Source of the DNA: Eurosta solidaginis
Taxonomy: Eukaryota > Arthropoda > Insecta > Diptera > Tephritidae
Assembly: GCF_040869045.1 (NCBI RefSeq)
Contig: NC_090323.1
Location: 263,318,392-263,382,391, forward strand
Direction of reading: 5' to 3'
DNA: 64,000 nucleotides
The position numbers and the translations under genes are program-made. Of the stretch, positions 11,521-23,599 are shown in pieces. How positions within the stretch are numbered: position 1 is the stretch's first letter; every line of letters starts with the position of its first letter. The notes beneath the pieces are model-generated. The model saw nothing but the letters and a program-made list of their open reading frames with translations, was not told the DNA's origin and did not search any database.

Positions 11521-14467
11521 TTAAATTAGATAGGCAAGTATTGCATTACGTATAGTGGCAAAAGTACATTCAAGACTGATGCAGCTATACAAGTCATTGT
11601 AGTGCGCGCACCAGATAAGAAGAGGATTATTTTTAGCAAAGTTTCGTCGACAAAGGGGTAAATAGAAAGGAACGTAGTGTCTGGATACTCTAGGGGGAAC
11701 CGCAAAAAACAAGCGGCTGAGGAGGTCCGCGGAATCAATTTCTCCATTAATGAGCTTATGGATGAACAATACCCCCAGTAATATTCTCCGATTTTCCAGA
11801 GTGGGTAAGTTAATAAGAAGAAGTCTACTTCTGTATGGAGGAAGGTGGAGACTTGAGTCCCAATTAAGGCCGCGCAATGCAAATATCAAAAATTGCTTTT
11901 GAACTGACTCAAGACGCTTTATATGCTTTTGAGAAACAGGGGACCAAACGCATGAGCAATACTCGAGTATTGGACGAACCAGCGATGTGTAAAGAACCTT
12001 AGTGAGGTACGGATCATCGAACTCTTTAGCCCATCTTTTAACAAATCCAAGTAAACCCAACGCTTTGTTGGCTATAGATGAAATATGCATGTTAAAATTC
12101 AATTTCGGATCAAAAAGGACACCTAGATCATTTGCAATAGATATACGCTCCAAAGGCGTACCATCTATTACATAAGATTTCAATGCTGGCTTCACTCGGT
12201 GAAATGTCATATGCTTACATTTAGAGCAATTTAAAGCTAGTAAATTTGTTGTGCACCAACATTGGAACGAGTCCAAGTCGGCTTGAAGAAGATCCAAGGA
12301 ACTCAAATCGGTAGGACAGTAAGTGTAGCAAAGTTTTATATCATCCGCATACATTATAGTATGGGAATATAATATTGTCTGTGGCAAGTCATTAATGAAA
12401 AGGGCAAAGAGCAAAGGGCCTAGATGACTTCCCTGGGGTACGCCGGAGGAAACTCCGAACGATTCCGACAGATTGCACTTGAACAGGACTTTTTGGGTCC
12501 GGTTAGAAAGATAGCTTTTCAGCCACATTAATAGGTGAAACGGAAACCCCAGTAAATCAAGCTTATGAATAAGCAACTTGTGGTTGACGGTATCAAATGC
12601 TTTGCTGAAGTCCGTGTAGATGACATCCGTTTGCTTGTTCGCTAAAAATCCTTCCATAACTATAGAGGTGAATACAAGCAAATTTGTAGTGGCAGACCTT
12701 TGACGAATAAAACCGTGTTGACATGGAGATAAAAGACTAGAACACTGATATTGCAGTTGATTGGTGACAATCTGTTCAAAGACTTTAGGAATGACTGAAA
12801 GTTTAGCAATACCCCTGTAGTTTTCAACTTTTGACCTACTACCTTTTTTATGCAGGGGTATAATAAAAGACTGTTTCCAATGTGCCGGGAATGACGCAGA
12901 TCCCAGAGATAGCTCAAATAATTTTAAAATAGGTTCATACATGTTTTCGGCGCAGTACCTAAGCACGCAACTAGGAACACCGTCCGGCCCCGGAGAAAAG
13001 GTGGGCTTCAAAGATTGAAGACTCTGAAGAACAATATTACCATCAATAGCAGGATTCCTAATGTAATTCGAGCTATCTAAGCGATAGGGATATTGACCAG
13101 AATGAAAACCACTGGATGAATACGTGGACTTAAAGAACTCAGAAAATAGTTCAGCAACGTCGTCATCAGTGCAAGCTTTTTTACCTCCAAAGGTTAATGA
13201 GGAAGGATACCCAGAAGTTTTCCGCTTTGAATTTACGAAACTGTAAAACTTTTTTGGACTTCTAAAAAATTGGGCTTTACAACAACTCAAGTAATTTTTA
13301 TAACAAAGCTGATTAAGACGGTGAAATTTAGAACGAGCTATTAAATATTTAGAGAGGTCTGCAGATGCTCCAGATTTCTTGTACCTCTTATAAAGCCTAG
13401 ATTTGATGTTATTAAGTCTGATAAGTTGCCTTGAAAACCAAGGGGGCTTATTCGAACATAGGGTATAGCGAGTAGGAATGCAGGTATCAAAGAAGCTATC
13501 AAGCGTACTGTAAAATATAGAGATAGCCGAATCGACATCAGTACAAGCATAGAGATCCGACCAATCATGGGAAGCCAACAGATCATTGAGCATAATGAAA
13601 TTCGCTTTGTAGAAGCATCTAGATCGGGGACGAGACTGTACTTGAATCCTACGGGGTAGGCTGATATCAAGTGATATCTCTAGCGTAGGGTGAAGAGGGT
13701 CTTCTGGAAGGGATAAAGGTGGTATTTGCGTAAGGGCAGTACCCACCGAGCCATCCACAAATACTAAATCCAGCATTTTATTTCCACCATTTGGAACATT
13801 GTTAATCTGTAAAAGAGATGAGTCTAACAAGCAATTGAGAAACTCATGTTAAGCAGTGGGAGTTAAAAAGTTTGAATCACTTATATTAACCCAACTAACT
13901 GTTGGCAAGTTAAAGTCACCAACAACAACAAGTCGATCGTTATCTCCCAACTGCGAATGCAAATCACAGATGGCCGAGCTATGACTAGCATAAACATCCA
14001 TATCCGAACGAGGTGGTATATACGAACACACAAACAATTACGCTATAGCTACCGATTGAAAGCCTAACTGCTATGAATTCGATATGAGAGATATTGTCCA
14101 GCGAAATCAACTCAGACGATAGGTTAGATTCAACAGCAATAAGGACACCTCCCGCTCTAGAGATGCGATCACGCCGATAAACAGCATATTTATTTGAAAA
14201 AACCTCAGAATTGTAATTATCAGGCTTTAGCCAGGTCTCCGTAAAAGCTACAACTTGTGCAGAAAAGTTGAAAGAATTAAGGAAGAATGGGACAAGTTTT
14301 GATCGTAAACCACGAACATTTTGATAATTAATGGGAAGACGGGACAGATCAGCAATTACATTTGTGTTGTTATTACTGTGTTCGTCATACCGTTTTTTGG
14401 CTGTAATAAAACAGGTTGGGCACTCGCCTTTCTCGTGAACATGTGAACCACAGTATGCTTGGGCCAA
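11521..14467 (-). pseudogene. LINE ORF2: AP endonuclease plus reverse transcriptase, one frameshift and one nonsense codon
   Basis: Would encode the enzyme that nicks target DNA and primes reverse transcription there. The endonuclease opens near 14467 and shows NYQNVRGLRSK, FTETWL and AGGVLIAVESNLSS. A one-base frame change occurs near 14037. The downstream frame continues with GDFNLPTVSW, then a TAA at 13849-13851, then runs open for 769 codons to 11521. Within that part are LDLVFVDG and DPLHP (position of the usual SDH motif), then RT motifs FSPGPDGVPS, YTDFSKAFDTVNH, SGVPQGSHLGPLLF and MYADDIKL (YADD at residues 494-497). No RNase H or C-terminal zinc finger is obvious. Only two lesions separate it from a continuous frame, so the insertion is fairly young or the lesions are sequencing errors. 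Confidence 0.88.
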
Positions 14468-15501
14468 AAAGAGGAATCAAGTACCTTATCGAAATATTCA
14501 TCTGAAAGGGATATTTTAAATGAGGAGATGTCTCTCTCATATTTAAAGTTAAATTTATACACATTGATGTTACTAGTGGGTGCAACACCAAGTTTAGAGC
14601 AAACGTAATGAGCAATGTCATTTTCGGTAAGCGAGGCGTGTAATCGGGACACAAATACAGCCCTACGAGGTGGCACGGCAGTCACCTGCAAAGGAGTAGC
14701 GGATAGCGCACCAGAGAGCTGGGAAGGTGCGGCCGTTATAGCGTTGGTTATCGAGCCCGTACTATTTTTTTCAGGTACACTTGTATCGCTAGCAACAACC
14801 CCCGTATCGGTAACTGTTATTGTTGGAGCTAAAGATACCGGTGGAGGTGTAGGATGAATTGGGGTGTCCAGCGAAATCAACATTGGTGACGTAGAACAAA
14901 CAGCCGCAAAAGTACCACTATTAGTTCGTGCATCGTTTAATTTGCCATAGATCGTCTCACTGGAAGTCTCGACACAACCTTTTGTAGATTCTTGTGGAGA
15001 TTCCTGAGCTGCATTGTTCATAACGTCTTTGGTTAGCCTGTTCGTATTAGTCAACGCGGTTGAAGGGACATTCGTAGGAGGACAGCTTTGCCCCTGACTC
15101 GAAGACAAGTTGGAGTCATTGTTGGGCATACATTTCTTTCGTTTTGGGGATTCAGATATCACTTTCAATTTTTTAAAGTGAGCCTCCATCGTTTTGAATC
15201 TTTCGTTAAGGTCACGAAACCCAATAAAAATGTTGTTGAACTCTTTCTGAGTTTGCCTCATAAAAGCTCGCATGTCATTTTCTACGGAACGACAATCATG
15301 ACATGTCCAGTTCAGTCCAATTTTGCTGGATATTAGGTCAACCACCCGACCACCTATGTGAGAGAAACCGGCACAGATAACATGAGCCATATTATCACAG
15401 AGCCAACAACAAACATAAGTATCACCACGGGAAATTTTCTTTTGATTGGTGTACTTCTTGACACAGCAATCCAACATAATTGCATCGGTGAATATATACA
15501 C
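14356..15501 (-). CDS. LINE ORF1 with PHD-like zinc finger and RRM-like region
   Basis: Open frame of 381 codons encoding the presumed RNA-binding, chaperone-type protein of the LINE. The N-terminus has a PHD-like cluster: C32-x2-C35-x4-H40-x2-C43, then WTC67-x2-C70, with an earlier Cys pair at 12-13. Residues about 85-125 are charged and could form a coiled coil. The middle (about 130-280) is a low-complexity Ser/Thr/Pro/Ala linker. Residues about 283-355 (RRAVFVSRLHASLTENDIAH and onward) resemble the RRM-like fold of other LINE ORF1 proteins. The first Met could also be residue 9. It overlaps the start of ORF2. It appears intact, unlike ORF2. The domain assignments are from pattern only. 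Confidence 0.8.
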   Translation of the reverse strand: MYIFTDAIMLDCCVKKYTNQKKISRGDTYVCCWLCDNMAHVICAGFSHIGGRVVDLISSKIGLNWTCHDCRSVENDMRAFMRQTQKEFNNIFIGFRDLNERFKTMEAHFKKLKVISESPKRKKCMPNNDSNLSSSQGQSCPPTNVPSTALTNTNRLTKDVMNNAAQESPQESTKGCVETSSETIYGKLNDARTNSGTFAAVCSTSPMLISLDTPIHPTPPPVSLAPTITVTDTGVVASDTSVPEKNSTGSITNAITAAPSQLSGALSATPLQVTAVPPRRAVFVSRLHASLTENDIAHYVCSKLGVAPTSNINVYKFNFKYERDISSFKISLSDEYFDKVLDSSFWPKHTVVHMFTRKASAQPVLLQPKNGMTNTVITTQM

Positions 15502-15560
15502 TATTTAGTGGTCGTAATAAAGCGGCAACAAAAAACCAAGCTTTAAGTGCGCAGACATAT

Positions 15561-16780
15561 TAATCTCATTTAAGCGCGGTAGTTTGCTCCACATTGAGTG
15601 GTTAACTCAAATTATTATTACTATCTTTAAGACACCTGATTTGTAGTTCACCTCATATCGATTTGCCAACCGAACTATAGATCAAGTTTAAAGGCTTCCA
15701 ATTATCGAAGAATTGTCTAAGATATGTGTGTGAGGTTTATTGACGTCAAAAGGCCTCCACTTATCCCGGTGATATTTTCAAATTAGGTAAATGTGTCCAC
15801 TGGCAAAAACTAATCTACATATAATTTAATGACTATGGAAAGAACACTTATCTCTTAATTAACTAAAAACATTACTTAGTTTGTGCCGTCAGATAGGTGC
15901 AATGCTGTTGCGCTTAGCATCAAAGTGCGAATACCTTTCTTACCTACGCTTATAGAGAAAATGATCTCAATCTCAAAAGTATGACAGGACATATGAAGAT
16001 AATAAAAAATGTAAGGATTATCCTCTTTGGCAGCTACGGAATGGAATGGACCATACACTTACAGAACTTTGCGGTGTCTATTTTTGAATAAACTCTCGCG
16101 GAAGCAGCCAGTCCGTGTAATGAATCCCCCTCACAGGTTTGGCTTAAAATTGTTGTATGGTAAAACAAGAGCTGCTATCAATGCCCGAACTTCATGAAAA
16201 CGGTAACAATAAAACACTACGCAGGTATCTTTAAGACAGGAACAAAGTAACAGGTTTTGTTAGCAGGTGTTCATAGGCGTAAGAACGACGAGCGGTAATG
16301 AACAGCCAGACTATATTACCAAAGGCGAAGCGTTTGCTGAAAGTAAAAGTGTGTGATTTTTGAATTAAAGTAAGCCATTTTTTGGGCAGCACAACGTCTG
16401 TCAAGTACTCACTTCATAAAAGATTATGAAACCAATATAAAATCTTAATCAGCCGAAAACAAGCTCGTAACTTTGTATCGGCTTGGTTCTTGGGTACACG
16501 CAATTTCAAGACGCTTACACTGTTATTGTTTTGAAGACATAAAGACATTAGTGAAATGATAAAAAAGGGGAAAAGGTGTAAGCACCAAGTAGTCGTGAAG
16601 TTCGATGTGTTTAGGAAACTAATGTTTTTAAGTTATCAAATTAGAGAACCGATACCGACTACTTCTTGTTTCATTATCGAACTATTATCGAGAGCGAATC
16701 TTATAGTCGAACAATCGGATTTGTTATAGGCTTATTATAGTCACGACATCGGCTTTTTGTAGCCGGGTTACAGATGTGTC
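15561..16780. other. No recognised feature
   Basis: Unassigned sequence upstream of the LINE. The 5' UTR and its end may lie within the first part of this stretch. I see no gene. Confidence 0.45.
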
Positions 16781-16784
16781 ATTT

Positions 16785-17285
16785 ATTGTATAATGAATGT
16801 TTATCGATATCTATTTCATAACACACCGATACTCGTCGACAAAAAATTGATAACACAACATTGATAACTAATTGACAAACAAAGCTATAGTTTTTCGATA
16901 AGAAATTGTTCACTTTTGGATACAATATCAATATTTTCTTGATACCAAATCGATACTTTGTGGATAACTTTCTGGTATTATATTGATAACTTTTCGATAA
17001 ATATTCTATAGCTTGTGAAATAAAAGAGTGATAACATAGCGATATCAAATTGGCGACACACCGAAAAAAATCGATAGCTTCTTGATAAAAAATCGATTAC
17101 ACTTGATAAATTATCAATAAATAAGCGATAACTCTTCGAAAATAAATCGATATATTTTCGATAACACTGCGATATTTTCTTGATAACAGAATGGCAACTT
17201 GTCGCTACATTTTTGGCAACATACTGATAAATTATCGATTTACTATCGAAGTAGTAAACCGATAATTTATCGATAAAAAATTGCT
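16785..17285. repeat. Degenerate TATCGATA-rich minisatellite
   Basis: Short degenerate units, roughly 25-35 bp, built on 'gataac', 'atcgata' and 'cttgataa' repeat through about 500 bp. The same kind of array occurs in the opposite orientation at 56575-56945. There is no clean period, so this is an old array. Confidence 0.7.
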
Positions 17286-18188
17286 TAAAACCCGTCTATA
17301 TAAAATCACTAGCTCATTGTTAATTTTTTGTTATCGTTATTTATATGTATCTGATTTTGCTCACCATGTACATTGTTCCCGCATTACGTGTAGTGATTAC
17401 ACTTTCGCTTACATTCTGTATTCCCACATACAGCATACCAATATCACACACTGCGCATACTTTTACATTCTGTACTCTTCATAGAGCATTACTTTTCTAA
17501 AAACTACACTCACCATTACAATCTGAGTTCCACCATACCGTAACCAAAGATGTTTACACATCAAAAATAAAAAGGAATGTGCTTAGTAAACGATGTTTAA
17601 CTGTATTTGAAGAGTTTTAAAACAGAATAAGTGCACTTATTATAATTTTTTTTTTAATTTTGATATTATTTTTGTCCTTTTCAATATCTTTAAGATATTT
17701 ATACTAAAACTCTCAATGAAAATTTTTTAACTGCCCCAATACGTATAATTTATTTATGTCATCTTGGAGATATTAGCTCTGCCATCCTTATAAAGAATGT
17801 GGGTGTCTGCGTTTTTTCATTTTTAGGACGGCAGAGCTCAAACTTGTACTCTGCTAAAACTGTTTAATTCAAACTTAACTCAACGGACGAGCAAAGTCTG
17901 GATGGTTTAACATAGTTATTGTCCGATAAATATGTACACCTATGCCCTTTGCAAACAAATTTTTATTTTTTTTTTCATTACCTAATTTTTGTTGTCTTTA
18001 CTCATGAAATGAAGGGATGAATGTGCAAAATCCTAACTTATTATTATATGAATATGAGACGAGAAATATATGTATGTAGATACGTCTCTTCTTCAATATG
18101 TACGTGTACATATTTATATAGCGTACAAACTTTTTTACAAATATATCATACATACATATTTTTCATATTTGCGTTAACATTACTGAAG
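17286..18188. other. No recognised feature
   Basis: AT-rich unassigned DNA. Short open frames (for example 17281-17484 and 18021-18236) show no motif. Confidence 0.5.
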
Positions 18189-18820
18189 GTGTTGAGGCGA
18201 GAATACTCCCCATCAGGGAGAGAAATGAGAAGCTGACCAAACAGTTCTTGTTGAATACCCAGAAACCTGAGCATCCCATCCCAACAGACATCTGATTGAT
18301 GAACCAGCACCGCCTAGGGGCTTAAGGAGTCATCTCCGTAAGCATTTTGAGGAAATACGGCACCTGAGAACCCATCCGTATGAAGCGAAAAACACAAGCA
18401 GGTCCTTGGTGAACTCCATAAACAGGCGTCGGACCTTTATGCCGGGAATTGCCCGGTGAATCCAGTACTCAAAGAAAAGTATCCAAAACTCGCGGAAGAG
18501 GAACGCATACTCCCCAGGGAAACGCGTGTCACTCTTGCTCAACTTCGTTCTGGATACTGTAACAGGTTAAACTCTTACCTATCCAGAATCAACCCCGACA
18601 TAAAAAATGTATGCCCCGCTTGCAATGTGTCCCCACATGACACCAACCATCTCTTTAATTGTAATGTGGAACCAACGCCTCTAACACCCCTTTCCTTATG
18701 GTCCACCCCTGTTGAAACAGCAAGTTTCCTTGGACTCCCGTTAGAGGATATTGATGACAATTTGTGATCGGTCGCGGCTGTTAGGTGGGGCGAAGCATTG
18801 CTACAACAACAACAACAACA
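18189..18820 (+). pseudogene. 3' end of a CAA-tailed LINE (5'-truncated)
   Basis: Encodes the C-terminus of a LINE polyprotein. Frames upstream of 18456 give HLRKHFEEI and THPYEAKNTSRSLVNS, but with breaks. The open frame 18456-18767 continues NPVLKEKYPKLAEEE, PRETRVTLAQLRSGYCNRL and YLSRINPDI, then a zinc-finger-like CPACNVSPHDTNHLFNC (C-x2-C-x7-H-x4-C), and ends after ETASFLGLP. A (CAA)n tail follows the short 3' UTR. The CCHC motif close to the C-terminus and the trinucleotide tail are typical of LINEs of the I/Jockey superfamilies (for example LOA-like). The RT and endonuclease are absent. The truncation and in-frame breaks mark it as dead. Confidence 0.82.
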
Positions 18821-19484
18821 TGTTGTTAGCTAGTTTATAGAGACAGTCTGTGTCTGTGTCATTGCCTTTAGTTTTCTACGTCATTACCATTATGATATTT
18901 CCATTTTTAACACATCCTTATTAGTTATGTATGAAAGTGTGGTCTAAACTTAAACATATATACATACACAGCATACACCCACATCTCATAAATATATATT
19001 CCTTATCATGCACAATCCAAATGGTTATTGGCTCGTTATACTCGTAAGTAGGAAGCTCAGATGAAACGAGAATGCGCCAAAGGCTCGGAAGTAGAGAAAA
19101 GTACGAAAGTAGTGATGCGCAACGAAATGTAACCAAGTGTGCTGAATTAAATTGGTACTAAGAGAATACAAATGATGTAAGGAATATAATTTTTTCATTT
19201 TTTTAATAAAAATTGTTTGCTATACAGTTAACATATGCTCATATGCTCATAACTACATATGAATATTTGTAGGTCGTGGAGCTACGTACGATGTGTATGG
19301 GTCAACACGTAAGTGTTAGAAATTTCAGAATTGGCGAATGACTTGGAAAATCTAAGATTATGTTATTAAATTGTTTATTATGCTTTTTGCCATGAAAGGG
19401 TTATTAAAAAAGTTGTTGTAAGGGCACGCTTTGGTTGTATTATCAACAAAAACAAATACTTGGCGTGATTTTCTACGAGAAAAT
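18821..19484. other. No recognised feature
   Basis: AT-rich, with no identifiable gene or repeat. Confidence 0.5.
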
Positions 19485-19560
19485 TTGGACCGAGCTTCTT
19501 CTTAAATTTAAGTTATGCTTTAATTTTTCCAAAAAATTAGCAGGACGGGACCTATATATC
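19485..19560 (-). repeat. Small SINE body fragment
   Basis: On the minus strand this resembles the SINE body seen at 29719-30068, with 'cgagcttcttc', 'ttttaatttttcc' and 'caggacgggacctat' in the same order. It is short and diverged. Confidence 0.4.
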
Positions 19561-19799
19561 TGTCTACGAACTACAACAGCAAGGCATGCTCCAACGTGCT
19601 TGAAAACATAGAAATATCTATACAAAATAATCATAACAAATAAACAAACACAAATATCTCTGACGAAATATTCGAACCTTAAAACTAGTTTACAAAGCAA
19701 TCACGACATTAAAGCAATACCCGCCAAGAAACATGTAAAAGCAAAGGAACGAAAGCAACATTATTGACTTCTACATGACTACTTTGGGACGGTTTGGTC
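19561..19799. other. No recognised feature
   Basis: Unassigned spacer. Confidence 0.4.
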
Positions 19800-20330
19800 A
19801 ACATTTCGTGATGACGTCAGGAGCACTCCGTCTAGTCTCGGACCATATTTCGGGATATTTTTGTGAACATTTGGTTATGACTTGAAGAACACTCTGAGAT
19901 AATTTTAGAAATAATTTCGTAAAGATTTTGATGAAATTTGGGGAAATTGCGGGATTATTTGCAGGAATTATTTTCGGAACTATTTCCGGACCAATTTGGA
20001 ACAAGTTCAGGATCACTTCGGTAACATTTTACGATCATTTCGAGACTTTTTTGAAACCATTCAGGACTACTATAGGAATACTGCGGAATTATTGGTGATG
20101 CCTAAAAATAACTTCGAAATCATTCTGATGGAATTTTGGACGAATGTCAGAATCACTTGCGGACAACTTTCGGATTCCTTTCGAGACTATTTCGAAACAA
20201 TATCAGGATCACTTTGGGGTTGTTTTAGGATTATTTCGAGACAATTTCGTAACCATTTCAGGATCACTGCGGGATTATTGATGATACTTAACATTTCGGT
20301 AGGACTTCTGGGTCATTTCCGGACTGTTGG
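19800..20330 (+). repeat. Degenerate TTTCRGGATCATTTCGG-type minisatellite
   Basis: Repeated degenerate words 'atttcgggac', 'tttcaggatcact', 'tttcgagac' and 'gcgggattatt' at roughly 15-30 bp intervals. The same vocabulary is found at 24390-24530, 40913-41030 and 47220-47760. Open frames here (19996-20379) are periodic by-products of the array. Confidence 0.75.
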
Positions 20331-22861
20331 ACATTTTGCTTGGTCTAGCTCTACTAATCAGAATTTCGACGCTTTGTGATCCTTCAGACAATATTTGAAG
20401 CGTCACAGTAATTATGTGTTCTGCCTATCATTCAAAACAGATTAGAATGTTATAAGTGCTTTGGTCTGCGAAAAACTTTGAAAAGTTTTTTCATGGCTAT
20501 GAGCTATAGACTTAAAAAGTCGAAAGAATTTTCGTCTGGAAAAGATCTGTAGATCCGACATGTTACAAAAATTGCTTCTTTCAGATCACATTGTCGGTAA
20601 TTTTATAGACCGTAGTACTTCCAGATAGAGCTCTGCAACCAGTCATTGTCGAGTCTTTTATTGTGATAAGTGTACACAAAGCTTTGTTAACTTTTGCCAA
20701 AAAAATTATCTAAGAAATGTGACTGCTATAGGCGCCCTACTCAGAGCTGTAATGCTGTGTATTCTATCTATTCATCTTTTTGTTTTGTATTAGGCTTATC
20801 CTTGTTCATACTCACACTCCTCCTCTTTTTTTCCTCCCACTCCCCCTTTTCACGCACTAAGCGCATTTTTTCTCCGCTCCATTTAGAGTTTCTCTTCTTT
20901 CATTTTCTCTATCCTGGCCTTTTGTTAATTTTCCTTTTTTCTTCCGCTCTTTCTTGTGCTTTATTTTCGATCTTCCTCCCGGTCCTTTTTTTCTGATATA
21001 CTTTCCACATTTACCTCATTCAACCTTCCACTCTCAGGTGATTTCCTTTATCCTAACCTTTTCATTGTCTTGTACTTCCTCATTCGATTCCATCTTCTTC
21101 TTCTTTTTGTAGCCATAAAAACAACGAAGAGTTTTGGGAGTGTTCCCGATATTGATGGTCCTTTGTCGGTAGCCCGATCAACTCGCCTATCTTTTTCTAT
21201 TTCATTTTTATTTTGCTTTCATGTCCCTTTTTAAGCTTTTTTACGCTATCATCTTCACCTTCCTTACCTCATCATTGAATGGCTTGTGAGAACACCGCGC
21301 ACACACATTGCGACATGCGATTTGTTGAAAATAAGCGAGTTCGTATCCTGGGCCTGGTAATATCTTTGCACGAGACAAATGGGCATGTAGTCAATAAAAC
21401 TGAAGGAAAGACAGAATAATTATGGAAATATGTGTGATTTTTATGAACTCTAGAAAATAATTGAAAGGTGAAATAAAATGAACAAAAGCGCTTTATCACA
21501 ATCTCACCCACATCAAAATGTGACGTCATGCCAAAAGCGGAGGCTTCAGGGTGGTAGTTCTAGTTTTGCTTCCTTGCCGTCAATGTGAGTATTTAAACTC
21601 TATCTATTCAGCATAAAATAAATATTTGAGATTACTAGATTTTGTTGCTTTCTTGATATGAAAGGCTGTCAACACAAATAAAACAAATGTCGATGTGTTG
21701 AAAGCGGAAGTGATCAATTGCGAATGGGAGGCAAGGTCGATATGAGGAAAATCTATTATTCAAAATAATATATATACATATGTATACACATATATGAATT
21801 ATGTAAATGTACTTATATATATACTAGTATGAGTGCATCCAATAAGTTATAAAACTGTGTATAGCAATTTGGTAAAGTAAGTGTAAATGTGCGACAATAA
21901 AAAAAAGTTGGGTACACTTTCCGGGATTACATAAAATGGGATATAAAAAGCTATTTGACAATGAATTGAGTTATATATTAGCTGGCAAAGTTGAAACAGA
22001 TGGAATAATTTAATATGTATTTTAAAAAAAAAATAAAGAGAATAATTCAGTTAGTAGTAGTAGGAGTGATGTCCAACGCTTTACAGTGTCACTTACTACA
22101 CTTACTACTCTGTGGTGAATGTTAAAAAGTATCGTACATCACCAAACTATTTCAAAGTTACCGAACTATCCGACTAAAAAAATATTTGGATTAATATCAG
22201 AACCGAAGAATGAAGGGGCAATGCCTTTTTCATCCTTTGAGTACAAAACCGAGCAAATCCAATATATTTTATTGATTCCTCGTTTATCAATGAATTTTAT
22301 TGTAATATAGGAGCTTAAATGGGCATACGAGTGTCACTCCTAATGTATCAATTAAGGCGATACAATCGTTAATACTCGTTATGGATGTCAAAGGGAGCTA
22401 AAAATTATATTGCCTTTTGCAACCGTTTGGCACTGAAACGGCGTACTCGCCTGTAAGGACATACAATTTTAAAAAGGAGTAAAAAGCGAAAGAGGTTTGG
22501 AGTTTTTGCAGTAGTTCCATGCTCGTTAAAGAGCGATCAAAAATTACGCTGACACGATTACAAAAACCATAGCAAATATGGGATACAGATGACCGAGACA
22601 TAACTAGATGACCTTACAGTCGAAAGTGTGAAACGCTTACAATTCAGAGAGTTGTGGAGACATCAAAGTGAAGCGTTTGTAGTTATTTAGCCTATAAAAA
22701 GACGCGCAATGCCACTGGCAATGAGTTTGATTTTTGTCGACTGTAAGGGAAGTTAAGAGAAAAATTGTGAAGTCTGATTTGTACCACTATAGTATTTGAG
22801 GGTATTTATTTGACAAATAATTGCAACCAGCAGATAAAAATTAAATAACTCACCTTTACCT
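20331..22861. other. No recognised gene; includes a pyrimidine-rich tract
   Basis: Roughly 20810-21240 is strongly C/T-rich on the plus strand, which produces long but meaningless open frames. The rest is AT-rich unassigned DNA. Confidence 0.5.
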
Positions 22862-23233
22862 TGGCGGCCGCAGGGGTGTAGTGGTGGCGTACTGCAGTAA
22901 GTAACTACACCGAGGATCCTAGGTTTAAACCCGGGGAAACGCAACATCAAAAATTTAGAAAACAGTTTTTAAGTAAGCAAAAGTTTCAGGGTTTAAAAAC
23001 GGCGGGGTGGTCTCGGTAGTGGCTTAGCAAATACTCCGAGGGGATTTTTGCCATGAAAAGCTTTTCAGTGAAAATCTCCCGTCTGCCTTGCAGCTACTGC
23101 GTAGAGTTGGAATAAACAGCTAGGTTCCAACCCGCCAAATTGTACAGAAAATTAATAGGGGAACGACGTGAATTGGAAAAGTAGCTCAGCCTTAATCTCT
23201 TCGGAGGTAAATCGCGTCTAGTTTTTTTCTTTA
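22862..23233 (+). mobile_element. tRNA-headed SINE, copy S1
   Basis: Begins GGCGGCCGCAGGGGTGTAG, has an A-box-like 'gtagtggtggcgtactgc' and a B-box-like GGTTTAAACCC, then 'gcaacatcaaaaatttaga', 'gccatgaaaagcttttcagt' and 'gcctta...ctcttcggaggt'. This is the most diverged of the copies that keep the head. Confidence 0.78.
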
Positions 23234-23599
23234 ATTTTATGTTTGAATGTTTTAGAGTAGGCTCGGCTCAGTTGAGGCGTAGCTCGATTTGATGTTGCCT
23301 TAAAAATCAATATTTGGTGAAATTTTACGTCAGGATCTTGGCGAAGCTTACATGCAGGGAAAACCACCGTTTACCACCTTATATCGGAAGCTGCCCATTG
23401 CAGGGAGAGGGTGAAAAATAAAACGAATTTTTTGGTATTTTCAATTGGCTTCATATAGCGCAATAGCGACGAAAATAATCAATTCAGTAGTTAAATGCAA
23501 ATTAGGAAGAAGGGTTTTTAGATCGATAAATATACCTGCCAATGTTCTTCATACCTGCTTTAGCTGTCACATAGAAAGTGGGCGACCATTTCTTTGCAG
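23234..23599. other. No recognised feature
   Basis: Spacer between a SINE and a LINE remnant; nothing recognised. Confidence 0.4.

Larger units (their letters stand above)
10841..15560 (-). mobile_element. Nearly full-length LINE (CR1/Jockey-like non-LTR retrotransposon)
   Basis: Minus-strand element. The 3' tail is an (AAATAAAT)-type simple repeat, read on the plus strand as 'tatttatttatttattt' at 10841-10881. It is followed, going upstream, by a 3' UTR with six hairpins, ORF2 (RT and endonuclease, 11521-14467) and ORF1 (14356-15501). ORF1 and ORF2 overlap by about 110 bp in different frames, as in many two-ORF LINEs. The 5' boundary is not defined; little remains beyond ORF1. The APE-type endonuclease, the RT motifs and the absence of an RNase H domain suggest the CR1/Jockey group. 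Confidence 0.88.

Noticed and set aside
20694..21234. Hydrophobic plus-strand frames
   Set aside because: Produced by a pyrimidine-rich tract; Phe/Leu/Ser rich with no real domain.
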